The notes under the pieces are model-generated. The model searched no databases. It was not told the DNA's origin and was given only the letters and a program-made list of their open reading frames with translations. DNA of 64,000 nt from Oscillatoriales cyanobacterium (GTDB lineage: Bacteria; Cyanobacteriota; Cyanobacteriia; CACIAM-69d): contig RDXB01000043.1 in NCBI GenBank assembly GCA_004292515.1, positions 1 through 64,000 on the forward strand, written 5' to 3'. Shown here piece by piece: positions 54,962-63,412 of the stretch (within the stretch, counting starts at the first letter, position 1; the number at the start of each line of letters is the position of its first letter). The translations under genes were made by a program, and so were the position numbers.

Positions 54962-55255
54962 GGGAAGGGGTCGATCGCGACTGATCGCGACTGATCGCCA
55001 CCGATCCGCCCGACCCACGCGATCGGCGGCCTAGAATGGCCATTAGGAGCTGGTAACCCGTGCTTTCGCTAACCATCTGCGACTGCCCATCTGGGACTAA
55101 CCATGCGGGCGGGAACTAATCATCCGGGTCGATCTCCCCTTCGCTCGGATAGTGCGATCGGGAGGAAACTTCCCATCTAGCCGTTCGATCGCCCCTAGGC
55201 TCAGAACGATCGTCCCCGTGCTTTACCCTTGTGCTGACCCAGGAGGGTTGGTTCT
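54962..55255. other. Spacer between holB and the GerMN gene
   Basis: There is no gene. GATCGCGACT is repeated at about 54972-54996, and a CATCTGGGACTAACCATGCGG-like direct repeat lies near 55085-55125. AGGAGG at 55241-55246 precedes the next start. Confidence 0.4.
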
Positions 55256-55942
55256 ATGTCTGATGATCCCCGCCGTAGTTTACCCATCGGGATTATCGCT
55301 GCCGTTAGCTCTGCCGCCGTCGCTGTGGGAGCCGGTGTCGCCTGGTTGAGCGCTGGCCAGTCCCCTGCACCGATCCCGTCGCCCAGCCCCGTGGTGATTG
55401 CCCCATCGGCCAGTCCCTCGATCGCCCCATCACCATCACCCACGGCCGCCGCTGCTCCCCAATCGCCCACGGCCCAACCCACCGTCAGTGCGGCCCCCAG
55501 TCCTCCGATCGATCGCGATTTGCAGCTCTATTGGCTCAAAGACACGGGCACTCGCTTCGTCATGGCCGGTCAGCCAGCCAAGCCCGCCACCAGCAATGAT
55601 CCCGAAGCGATCGTCCGCAGCGCGATCGAGCAACTCCTCAACAGCAGCCCGATCGACACCAACCTCAGCAGCGCCATTCCGCCCAACACCCGCCTGCTGG
55701 GCTTAACCGTCAGTCCCGAAGGGGTGCGAGTCAACCTGTCGGCTGAGTTCACCAGTGGCGGCGGCACAGCGGCCATGACCGGTCGCCTGGGCCAAATCAT
55801 TTACACCTCCACAACGCTCAACCCTGGAGCCTCGGCCTGGATTTCCGTGGAAGGACAGCCCCTGACAGTGTTGGGTGGCGAAGGGATCGAAGTGAGCCAA
55901 CCGATCACCCGCGCTGCGTTCGATCGGCAATTTGCCCCGTAG
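55256..55942 (+). CDS. Membrane-anchored GerMN-domain protein
   Basis: The 228-residue product has an N-terminal hydrophobic helix (LPIGIIAAVSSAAVAVGAGV, about 9-28). A long Pro/Ser/Ala linker follows (about 35-85), then a GerMN domain at about 88-225: LQLYWLKD at the start, AIEQLLNSSP, TRLLGLTVSPEGVRVNLSAE and LGQIIYTSTTL. In Bacillus this domain occurs in spore germination proteins; in cyanobacteria it is a periplasmic domain of unknown function. A perfect AGGAGG lies ten bases before the ATG. It is convergent with the ABC ATPase gene. Confidence 0.88.
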   Translation: MSDDPRRSLPIGIIAAVSSAAVAVGAGVAWLSAGQSPAPIPSPSPVVIAPSASPSIAPSPSPTAAAAPQSPTAQPTVSAAPSPPIDRDLQLYWLKDTGTRFVMAGQPAKPATSNDPEAIVRSAIEQLLNSSPIDTNLSSAIPPNTRLLGLTVSPEGVRVNLSAEFTSGGGTAAMTGRLGQIIYTSTTLNPGASAWISVEGQPLTVLGGEGIEVSQPITRAAFDRQFAP

Positions 55943-56028
55943 TCTCTAGTCAGGCGGTTTAGGAACCCTAGCGCCGATCGGCAAATTGCCTGAAACCCTG
56001 ATGCTGCCGAGACGAGATCATGGAGCAG

Positions 56029-56048
56029 CAAGGGGCTGAAGCCCCTTG
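56029..56048. repeat. CAAGGGGCT palindrome, copy 3
   Basis: CAAGGGGCTGAAGCCCCTTG lies between the convergent GerMN and ABC ATPase genes, followed by TTACAAC. Confidence 0.8.
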
Positions 56049-56111
56049 TTACAACCATTGGGGCAAGGAGAAGAGCTGTTTCAGCTTGCACCCGGGACGT
56101 GGCAATAGGAT

Positions 56112-56846
56112 CTAGACACTGGGATAGAGCTGCTCGCTGGCCAGAAGTCGATCGCGCATGGCCGCTGGTTTTCCGGCGGCCACAACCTGTCCGTTTTCCA
56201 GCAAAAAGGCCCCATCGCAATAGTCCAGTTCTTCCAGGCGATGGGTTACCCAAAGGGCTGTGATGCCGCGATCGTCCACCAACTGCCGCACACAGCGCAC
56301 CAAGTCCAATTGACTGTCGGGGTCGAGCAGGGCCGTGGGTTCATCCAGCAGCAAGACTTCGCAGCGAGTGGCGATCGCCCCGGCAATGGCCACCCGTTGT
56401 TTTTGGCCGCCGCTCAGGGCGTAGATTGGGCGGCGCTCCAGTTCCAAAATATTCAGCTCGGCCAGGGCGCTGCGGATGCGATCGCGCATGGCGATCGCCG
56501 ATAAATTCTCCTCAGCCAGCCCAAAGGCCACATCCGAAGCGACCGTGGGCATCACCAACTGGCGATCGGGATTTTGAAACACAAACCCCACGGGCCGCCG
56601 CAACAACACCTGGCCCGCACTCGGTTGGTTCAACCCTGCCAAAAGCTGCATCAGGGTTGATTTGCCGCTGCCATTGGTTCCCAGCAACATCCAAAATTCG
56701 CCGACCGGCACGCTCAGGGAGCAGTTTTGGAGAACGGGTTTATCTTTCGCCCATTGGAATGAGACCTGTTGCACGGCGATCGCCGGTTCCGTTCCGCGAT
56801 CATCTGGGAGCAATCCCCGCTGATCCGATTTGGGCTGACCTGGCAT
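56112..56846 (-). CDS. ABC transporter ATP-binding protein, energy-coupling-factor type
   Basis: The product is about 244 residues. Walker A is LGTNGSGKST, the Q-loop FVFQNPDRQL, the signature LSGGQKQRVAIA and Walker B VLLLDEPTALLD; the switch His is in WVTHRLEEL. FQNPDRQ is typical of the EcfA (cobalt or vitamin ECF) group. No S or T component adjoins it, so it may combine with subunits coded elsewhere. The ATG at 56846 (MPGQPKSDQ) is preferred; the frame runs back to 56912. Substrate unknown. Confidence 0.9.
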   Translation of the reverse strand: MPGQPKSDQRGLLPDDRGTEPAIAVQQVSFQWAKDKPVLQNCSLSVPVGEFWMLLGTNGSGKSTLMQLLAGLNQPSAGQVLLRRPVGFVFQNPDRQLVMPTVASDVAFGLAEENLSAIAMRDRIRSALAELNILELERRPIYALSGGQKQRVAIAGAIATRCEVLLLDEPTALLDPDSQLDLVRCVRQLVDDRGITALWVTHRLEELDYCDGAFLLENGQVVAAGKPAAMRDRLLASEQLYPSV

Positions 56847-56966
56847 GGGGGCGATCGTCCTCAACAGTGCGCGACAGAGATGATGAATGGTTCGCAAGAC
56901 CGACCCAACCACAAAGCAACCTCAACCCAACTGATTAGCATGAGCCTGCTCAAACCCGTTAAGGGG

Positions 56967-56986
56967 CAAGGGGCTTCAGCCCTTTG
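56967..56986. repeat. CAAGGGGCT palindrome, copy 4
   Basis: CAAGGGGCTTCAGCCCTTTG, slightly imperfect, lies 41 bases past the stop of the UPF0367 gene. Confidence 0.75.
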
Positions 56987-57027
56987 TCTCGTCCAGTGGT
57001 GATGGGATTGGATCGGTCACGGCGAAC

Positions 57028-57309
57028 TTAGTTGGTTGCGCCCGTGGCGGCGGCCAAGAAACCGGCCGTGCGGCCACCCGCTTGGGCAGCACCGGACTTA
57101 TCGCTGATTTGCACGGCCACCACTTCGCTGGTCAGGATAGAAACTTTCTTGCCCACCATTTTTTCGCAGGCCAGATCAAGCCATTGGGTCTGACCCGATC
57201 GCACAAAGCCCAAAATTTCCGCATAGAGCGCTTCTGCATCTTCCGCATTTTTGCGCTGCACCGAAAACGTGGCGGGCGAACTCTTGAGAGCAACTTCGAT
57301 CGTGAACAT
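57028..57309 (-). CDS. UPF0367 protein
   Basis: The 93-residue product matches the cyanobacterial UPF0367 family. MFTIEVALKSSPATFSVQRK at the start, AEDAEALYAEIL near 22-33 and ILTSEVVAVQISDKSG near 58-73 are family stretches. The function is unknown; it is small and soluble. The last ~18 residues are Gly/Ala/Thr-rich. It lies between asd and the ABC ATPase gene on the same strand and is bracketed by two copies of the CAAGGGGCT palindrome. Confidence 0.88.
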   Translation of the reverse strand: MFTIEVALKSSPATFSVQRKNAEDAEALYAEILGFVRSGQTQWLDLACEKMVGKKVSILTSEVVAVQISDKSGAAQAGGRTAGFLAAATGATN

Positions 57310-57450
57310 GGCACTTAGAACAAGAAACAGCTTGGGAGTTGACCGATTGAGCGCAAATGGGGCGCAGCCGGGATCATCTTAGCGCGGTGGCCCGAGCGCG
57401 ATCGCCCAGAAAACCGATCCCTTCCTAACCACCGCCGCACCGTGAGGGGG

Positions 57451-57470
57451 CAAGGGGCTTTAGCCCCTTG
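57451..57470. repeat. CAAGGGGCT palindrome, copy 5
   Basis: CAAGGGGCTTTAGCCCCTTG lies 41 bases past the asd stop on the asd strand. Confidence 0.8.
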
Positions 57471-57511
57471 TCTACACCGGTTTCCTTGCTTACACCCGAT
57501 GGTTTGCCGCT

Positions 57512-58543
57512 CTAGCGGGCGGATTTGCGCTTCACCCAGCCTTTTTCCACCAACAGTTCGGCAATTTGCACCGCATTCAGGGCCGCACCCTTGCGGATTT
57601 GGTCGCCACAGAGCCACAGGTCGATCGCGTTGGGGTTAGAAATATCCTGGCGAATCCGCCCCACCAACACGTCATCTTTGCCGCTGGCATCGATCGGCAT
57701 CGGGAAATAGTTGCGCTCCCAGTCTTCCAGCAGGGTCACACCGGGGGCCGACTTCAAGATCTCACGGGCGCGATCGACCGGGAACGGCTCCGCAAATTCC
57801 AGGTTCAGCGCCTCCGAGTGGGCCCGCAACACCGGCACGCGCACACAAGTGGCCGTCACCCGCACGGCTTCGGTGCCAAAGATTTTGCGGGTTTCGTTCA
57901 CCATTTTCATTTCTTCTTCGCAATAGCCATTGGGGCCCAGGGGCGAATTGTGCGGGAACAGGTTAAAGGCCAAGGGATAGGGCAAAATTTCCGCCACCGG
58001 CTGGCCCCCATCCAAAATCGCCCGCGACTGCACCTTCACCTCTTCCATGGCCCGAGCGCCCGCGCCGCTGGCCGATTGGTAGGTGGCAGCCACAATCCGC
58101 TGGATCGGTTGCACCAAATGCAAAGGCCAAGTAGCCACTGCCATCAAAATCGTGGTGCAGTTGGGGTTGGCGATGATCCCTTCATGGTCAGCCGCCGCCT
58201 CGGGGTTCACTTCAGGCACGACCAGGGGCACGTCGGGCCGCATCCGAAAGGCGCTGGAATTGTCGATCGCCACGGCTCCCGCAGCCACGATCGTGTCGAT
58301 CCAAGCCTTGGAGGTGCTGCCCCCGGCCGAGGCCAACACAATATCCACGCCCTCAAACGCCTCGGCGGTGGTGGCTTCCACGGTCAGGGTCTCGCCGCCA
58401 AAGGTGCAGGTCTGGCCGGCCGATCGCGCCGAGGCCAGCAACTTCAGTTCTGAGATCGGGAACTGCCGTTCTGCCAGCAGTTGCAGCAACTCCGTACCCA
58501 CAGCGCCCGTAGCGCCCAAGATGGCGACGCGATATCCAGCCAA
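57512..58543 (-). CDS. asd: Aspartate-semialdehyde dehydrogenase
   Basis: Asd reduces aspartyl phosphate to the semialdehyde for lysine, threonine and methionine synthesis. The 343-residue product has the NADP-binding VAILGATGAVGTELLQLL near 5-22, catalytic Cys in NPNCTTILMA near 127-136, and the QSASGAGARAMEE stretch near 156-168. The start is TTG with GGAGA six bases upstream; no better ATG is nearby. It is divergent from tig. The usual partner dapA is not adjacent. Confidence 0.96.
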   Translation of the reverse strand: MAGYRVAILGATGAVGTELLQLLAERQFPISELKLLASARSAGQTCTFGGETLTVEATTAEAFEGVDIVLASAGGSTSKAWIDTIVAAGAVAIDNSSAFRMRPDVPLVVPEVNPEAAADHEGIIANPNCTTILMAVATWPLHLVQPIQRIVAATYQSASGAGARAMEEVKVQSRAILDGGQPVAEILPYPLAFNLFPHNSPLGPNGYCEEEMKMVNETRKIFGTEAVRVTATCVRVPVLRAHSEALNLEFAEPFPVDRAREILKSAPGVTLLEDWERNYFPMPIDASGKDDVLVGRIRQDISNPNAIDLWLCGDQIRKGAALNAVQIAELLVEKGWVKRKSAR

Positions 58544-58868
58544 GGTATTTCTCCGAATGCCTAAAAAACGCTGAAGTTTAGTCCAGAAAATAGTTGATTG
58601 TCGATCGCGGCTGGGCCTGGCGGCCGGGCATCAATCGAGCGATCGCCCATGCAGATGGGCGCATTTCAGCTAGGATAGTCTATTGCGGTTCATCTGGCGC
58701 AGCTTGCCCGCCACCGTCGCCCCCCCGCCTCAGCACGATGCCGCAGCATTTGGCCAGCGCCACGACCCGCCGCGCGTCGCCCTGTCGTAGGCGTGGCTGT
58801 TGCCAGTTTGCGTTGCCTGTTTCCGCTCGTTCACCTGTATTCGTCATTTGTCAGTTGTTGGATCATCC
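58544..58868. other. Divergent spacer between asd and tig
   Basis: These 325 bases should hold both promoters. TAGGATAGTCTATTG near 58672-58686 could include a -10 for tig. No gene or repeat is evident. Confidence 0.4.
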
Positions 58869-60347
58869 ATGAAAGTTACCCAGGAAAAACTGTCCGCTAG
58901 TCAGGTTAGCCTCACGATCGAAGTACCCGCTGACTTGTCGGCCAAGGTTTACGAAGACACCATTACTAAGTACGCCAAATCCGCCACATTTCCTGGGTTT
59001 CGCAAGGGCAAAGTGCCCCGCGCCATGGTGATTCAGCGCATTGGCTCTGCTGCGCTCAAGGCCGCTAGCCTGGATGAGTTGGTAGAAGCCGGTGTGAAAG
59101 CTGCGATCAAACAAGAAAAGATCGAACCCGCTGGCCAGGCACAAATTACCTCTTCAGAGGAAGAACTGTTTACCCAGTTCGAGCCGGGCCAAACCTTGAC
59201 CTTCCAAGTCAAGCTGGATGTAGTGCCAGACATTGAGCTGCCGACCTACACCGGCCTGACGATCCAAGCCGAGCGCGTTGATCCCGACCCCGAGCGGGTC
59301 GATCGCATCCTAGAACAGCAGCAGGAATCCTCGGCGGATTTGATTCCCGTTGAAGGTCGTCCGGCCCAGTTGGGTGACGCGGTGGTGATTGACTACAAGG
59401 GAACCCTCACCTCCGAGGAAGGCAAGACCGAGCCCGAAGATCTGTCGGGTCTCGAAGCCACAGACTTCCAAGTGGAATTGGATCAAAAGAAATTCATCCC
59501 CGGTTTCGTAGACGGCATCGTAGGCATGAACGCCGGTGAGAGCAAGTCGATCGTCGTGCAGTTCCCGGCGGACTACGGCCGCGAAGATCTGCAAGATCGC
59601 GAAGTCACCTTTGAAATCACGCTGCATGACATCAAAGAGCGCGAGCTGCCTGAGCTGACCGACGAGTTCATCAAGTCGATCAGCAAATACGAAAACCTGG
59701 CGGAACTGCGGGCGGAGTTTGAGTCGCAGTACCAAAAGGAAGCAGACGAGCAAACCGAACAAAACAAGGAAGCAGCCTTGATTGCGGCGCTGATTGACAG
59801 CACCGAAGTGGAAGTGCCGGAGGGGTTGATTCAGCAAGAGGTGCGGGCGATCGTTAACCAGTCGATGTACCAACTGCAAAACCAGGGCATCGATGTGCGC
59901 AAGTTCATGAACGATGAACTGATGGCCAACATGCAGGAAACGGCGCGCCCCGATGCGATTCGGCAGGTGAAGACCGATTTGATCCTGCGGGCGGTGGGTC
60001 GCCAAGAGTCGATCGAAGTGACCGACGCAGAAGTGCAAGCCCGCGCCAAGGAGCTGAAAGCCGCACTGTCGGGCCAAAAGGTCGATCGCGCCCGCCTCGA
60101 ATCAGTGGTCTATGAAGAGTTGTATCGCGGCAAAGTGATGACCTGGCTGGCGGAAAACAACAGCTTCGAGCTGCTAGAGCCGGGTTCCCTGACCCCGCCC
60201 GCAGAAGAAGTACCCGCCGCAGAGGCCACGGTGGATGTGGCAGTGGAAGCGGGGGATGAAACGGCAGATGAAACGGCAGCAGACGATCAAGCCAGCGAAG
60301 CCGCCAAGGTCAGCTCGAAAAAAGCCAAGCCCAAAAAGGGGAACTAA
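58869..60347 (+). CDS. tig: Trigger factor
   Basis: Trigger factor binds ribosomes at the exit tunnel and folds new chains. The 492-residue product has the ribosome-binding domain at ~1-115, with FPGFRKGKVPRAMV near 40-53, the signature loop. An FKBP-type prolyl isomerase domain lies at ~155-240 (GDAVVIDYKGTL, then FIPGFVDGIVGMNAGESKSI). The C-terminal helical chaperone domain follows, then an acidic Ala/Glu/Asp tail with a Lys-rich end. The ATG at 58869 is the family start; the upstream frame to 58800 is not homologous. In other cyanobacteria clpP2 and clpX follow; here clpX follows without clpP. Confidence 0.96.
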   Translation: MKVTQEKLSASQVSLTIEVPADLSAKVYEDTITKYAKSATFPGFRKGKVPRAMVIQRIGSAALKAASLDELVEAGVKAAIKQEKIEPAGQAQITSSEEELFTQFEPGQTLTFQVKLDVVPDIELPTYTGLTIQAERVDPDPERVDRILEQQQESSADLIPVEGRPAQLGDAVVIDYKGTLTSEEGKTEPEDLSGLEATDFQVELDQKKFIPGFVDGIVGMNAGESKSIVVQFPADYGREDLQDREVTFEITLHDIKERELPELTDEFIKSISKYENLAELRAEFESQYQKEADEQTEQNKEAALIAALIDSTEVEVPEGLIQQEVRAIVNQSMYQLQNQGIDVRKFMNDELMANMQETARPDAIRQVKTDLILRAVGRQESIEVTDAEVQARAKELKAALSGQKVDRARLESVVYEELYRGKVMTWLAENNSFELLEPGSLTPPAEEVPAAEATVDVAVEAGDETADETAADDQASEAAKVSSKKAKPKKGN

Positions 60348-60944
60348 ACACCCCTAGGTAACTCCAGTCGGCTGTTGGGGGATGGGCCCGGTGCTAGCCT
60401 GGTCTACCCTCGCTGCAAGATCGAGACTGGAGCCACCCCCCCCTAACCCCAGGCCACTGCCGCCCCTCTGGATTGGTGTGGGAGCAGTTCTGGATTCTTT
60501 CTAGCTCTCTTCTAGATCTCTTCTGGGCCTCTTCTGAATTCTTGACAGATCAGTACCCATCGCGTTACCGAATTTACCGCCACCGCGCGCTCCTAGTCGG
60601 TTAGGGTAGGGGCGCGCGTTCGTTTTGGAATAGCGCGATCGCAATCCAGCTCAGGGATTTTCCCTGGCTTGCGGAGCGCTTGAGGCATAATTAACTGTAG
60701 GTATCCTCTGGCTACCCACGCTCTCGCGTCGGCAGCGCCAACCCGCTACACAATCACAGTCCGTGATTCCAGGTAATGGGACAGGCGATTTTTCGATCTT
60801 CGATACTTCGATCTTCGATAACGTTGTCCGTTGTCGATCGCCCAGGGCTGCCTCGCCAGATCTTGACTCACCATCAGCGCAACCGCCGCTCGATCGCCCC
60901 CGGACGATCGCCGCGATCGCAGCGCGACCTCAAGGGCAACCGGT
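60348..60944. other. Spacer between tig and clpX, no clpP
   Basis: These 597 bases contain no gene longer than about 80 codons and no ClpP motif. TCTCTTCTAGA-like units of about 12 bases repeat four times at 60496-60542. CATAAT near 60687 is a weak -10 candidate. GATCTTCGATACTTCGATCTTCG direct repeats lie near 60798-60820. Confidence 0.55.
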
Positions 60945-62333
60945 ATGTCGAAATTTGACTCCCATCTCAAGTGTTCGTTTTGTGGCAAGTCCCAGGAGCA
61001 AGTCCGCAAGCTGATTGCCGGGCCGGGAGTCTACATCTGCGATGAATGCGTCGATCTTTGCAATGAAATCCTCGACGAAGAACTCTTCAACGGTGGCGCA
61101 ACCAGCCAAGCCCCACCCCGGCCAGAGCCGGCCGAACGCACCCGCACGCGCCCGCCTCGCACCACGCCTCACCGAGTGCTGAAGCCCCGCGAAATCAAGA
61201 AATTTCTCGATGACCATGTGATTGGCCAAGACGAAGCCAAAAAAGTCCTGTCCGTCGCGGTTTATAACCATTACAAGCGACTGGCCTGCCTACAGGAACG
61301 CGAGCAGCAACTGGCCAATCCCCCCGCCAGCCCCAGCAATCCTGCCGCCGGGGGCGCACCTAGCCCTACTCTGGATGACGGCGTGGAGCTACAAAAATCC
61401 AATATTTTGTTGATGGGGCCCACGGGCTGCGGCAAAACCCTGCTGGCCCAAACCCTAGCCAAAATCCTCGATGTGCCCTTCGCTGTGGCCGATGCCACCA
61501 CCCTGACCGAAGCGGGCTACGTGGGCGAAGATGTGGAAAATATTCTGCTGCGGCTGTTGCAGGTGGCGGATTTTGATGTGGAAGAAGCCCAGCGCGGCAT
61601 CATCTACATCGACGAAATTGACAAGGTGGCCCGCAAGAGCGAAAACCCTTCCATCACTCGGGATGTGTCCGGCGAGGGTGTGCAGCAAGCCCTGCTGAAA
61701 ATGCTGGAAGGCACGGTGGCCAATGTGCCACCCCAAGGTGGCCGCAAGCACCCCTACCAAGACTGCATCCAGATCGACACCAGCAATATTCTGTTCATCT
61801 GCGGCGGGGCCTTTGTGGGGCTGGAGAAGGTGGTTGAACAACGCACGGGCAAGAAGTCGATGGGCTTTGTGCAGGGGGGCGAAACCCAATCGCGCGAACG
61901 GCGCACGGCCGACACGCTCCGCCGCCTCGAACCGGAAGATCTGGTGAAATTCGGCATGATTCCCGAATTTATTGGGCGGGTGCCGGTGTTGGCGGTGGTG
62001 GAACCGTTGGATGAAGAGGCGCTGGTGGCGATTTTGACTCAGCCGCGCAATGCCCTGGTGAAGCAATACCAAAAGCTGCTGCGGATGGATAATGTGCAGT
62101 TGGTGTTTGAACCGGAGGCGGTGCGGGCGATCGCCCAGGAAGCTTACCGTCGTCGCACCGGGGCGCGGGCCCTACGCAGCATTGTGGAAGAACTGATGCT
62201 GGATGTGATGTATGAAATCCCGTCGCGCAAGGATTTGACCCGCTGCTTGATTACGCGGGATATGGTGGAGCATCGATCGACTGCTGATTTGTTGTTGCAC
62301 CCGTCATCGATGCCTAAGCCCGAGTCGGCCTAG
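60945..62333 (+). CDS. clpX: ATP-dependent Clp protease ATP-binding subunit ClpX
   Basis: ClpX unfolds substrates for ClpP. The 462-residue product has an N-terminal zinc domain with four Cys (KCSFCGK and CDECVDLC, residues ~10-43), then a Pro/Arg linker. The AAA+ core has Walker [14 protein letters not shown], Walker [10 protein letters not shown], and sensor and arginine-finger regions including [14 protein letters not shown] near the C-terminus. The loop that docks ClpP, usually IGF, reads MGF (GKKSMGFVQ). It lies downstream of tig without clpP between them. Confidence 0.96.
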   Translation: MSKFDSHLKCSFCGKSQEQVRKLIAGPGVYICDECVDLCNEILDEELFNGGATSQAPPRPEPAERTRTRPPRTTPHRVLKPREIKKFLDDHVIGQDEAKKVLSVAVYNHYKRLACLQEREQQLANPPASPSNPAAGGAPSPTLDDGVELQKSNILLMGPTGCGKTLLAQTLAKILDVPFAVADATTLTEAGYVGEDVENILLRLLQVADFDVEEAQRGIIYIDEIDKVARKSENPSITRDVSGEGVQQALLKMLEGTVANVPPQGGRKHPYQDCIQIDTSNILFICGGAFVGLEKVVEQRTGKKSMGFVQGGETQSRERRTADTLRRLEPEDLVKFGMIPEFIGRVPVLAVVEPLDEEALVAILTQPRNALVKQYQKLLRMDNVQLVFEPEAVRAIAQEAYRRRTGARALRSIVEELMLDVMYEIPSRKDLTRCLITRDMVEHRSTADLLLHPSSMPKPESA

Positions 62334-62378
62334 GGCGGCGGGCCCAGGACAGTGTGAGATCAGGGACAGCATGGCTGA

Positions 62379-63236
62379 ATGGCTTATCTAGAAATTCGCG
62401 GTACGCCGCATTACTACGAATGGATTGCCCAAGACGGGACTAATGCGCCCACGGGCAAGCCGGTGATGGTGTTTTTGCATGGTTGGGGCGGCTCGGCTCG
62501 CTATTGGCGATCAACAGCGGCGGCCTTGAGCGATCGTTTTGATTGTTTGCTCTACGATTTGCGGGGATTTGGTCGATCGCGCCTGCCTGCCCAGCACCCC
62601 GATGCCCAGTCCCCAGACTATTGGCTGGAAGCCTATGCTGCCGATTTAGCGGAGTTGCTCGATCGCCTGGGTCTCGATCGGGTCTATCTGAATGCTCACT
62701 CGATGGGCGCTTCGATCGCCGTTTTGTTCTTGGGCATGATGGGCGATCGGGTGCAACGGGCAATCTTGACCTGTAGCGGCATTTTTGAATACGACGAGGC
62801 GGCTTTTGCGGCTTTCTATCGGTTTGGCGGCTATGTGGTCAAGTTCCGCCCCCGATGGTTACATCAGTTGCCGCTCGTGCCCCAATTATTCATGGCCCGG
62901 TTTTTACACGGGCCGATTCCCGAGACCGAGCAGCGCGCCTTCGTGGAAGATTTCACCCTTGCGGATCAGGCAGCAGCCCTGGGGACGATCTTCACCTCCG
63001 TCAGCCTGCAGGCCGTGGAAGAAATGCCCGGAGCTTTCGCGGCCTTGAACGTGCCGACGCTGTTGATTTCGGGGGAGTTTGATCAGATCATTCCGGCCAA
63101 ACTGGGGCAACAAGCGGCGGCCTTGAGCCAGGCGATCGACTACTGCCTGATTGCCCGCACGGGTCACTTTCCGATGTTGGAAGATCCCGACGCTTACTTG
63201 GCAGCGGTGGATCGGTTCTTAGCGATCGCGCCCTAG
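62379..63236 (+). CDS. Alpha/beta hydrolase
   Basis: The 285-residue product has the canonical fold. HGWGGSARYW near residues 34-43 is the oxyanion loop, the nucleophile Ser is in NAHSMGAS near 105-112, the acid is probably Asp in ISGEFDQIIPAK near 230, and the His is in RTGHFPMLEDPDAYL near 260. A helical lid occupies about 140-200. There is no signal peptide, so it is cytoplasmic. The substrate cannot be assigned. It starts 45 bases after clpX on the same strand and may be co-transcribed. Confidence 0.88.
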   Translation: MAYLEIRGTPHYYEWIAQDGTNAPTGKPVMVFLHGWGGSARYWRSTAAALSDRFDCLLYDLRGFGRSRLPAQHPDAQSPDYWLEAYAADLAELLDRLGLDRVYLNAHSMGASIAVLFLGMMGDRVQRAILTCSGIFEYDEAAFAAFYRFGGYVVKFRPRWLHQLPLVPQLFMARFLHGPIPETEQRAFVEDFTLADQAAALGTIFTSVSLQAVEEMPGAFAALNVPTLLISGEFDQIIPAKLGQQAAALSQAIDYCLIARTGHFPMLEDPDAYLAAVDRFLAIAP

Positions 63237-63412
63237 GAACGGGTGCTAGACGGTTTGGCGGATCGGCGATTGCGCTGGTCGGGTTGCTGGAACCGAGGAT
63301 TGCACAGTCCGAAAGGGATTGGCACAATAGCCCTGGGTGCAGCCTGTAGGGAGAGACGATCGACGATGGTTTTCGCACAACAATTTCCTCAGCCCGTCGC
63401 GGCCCTCGCTCC

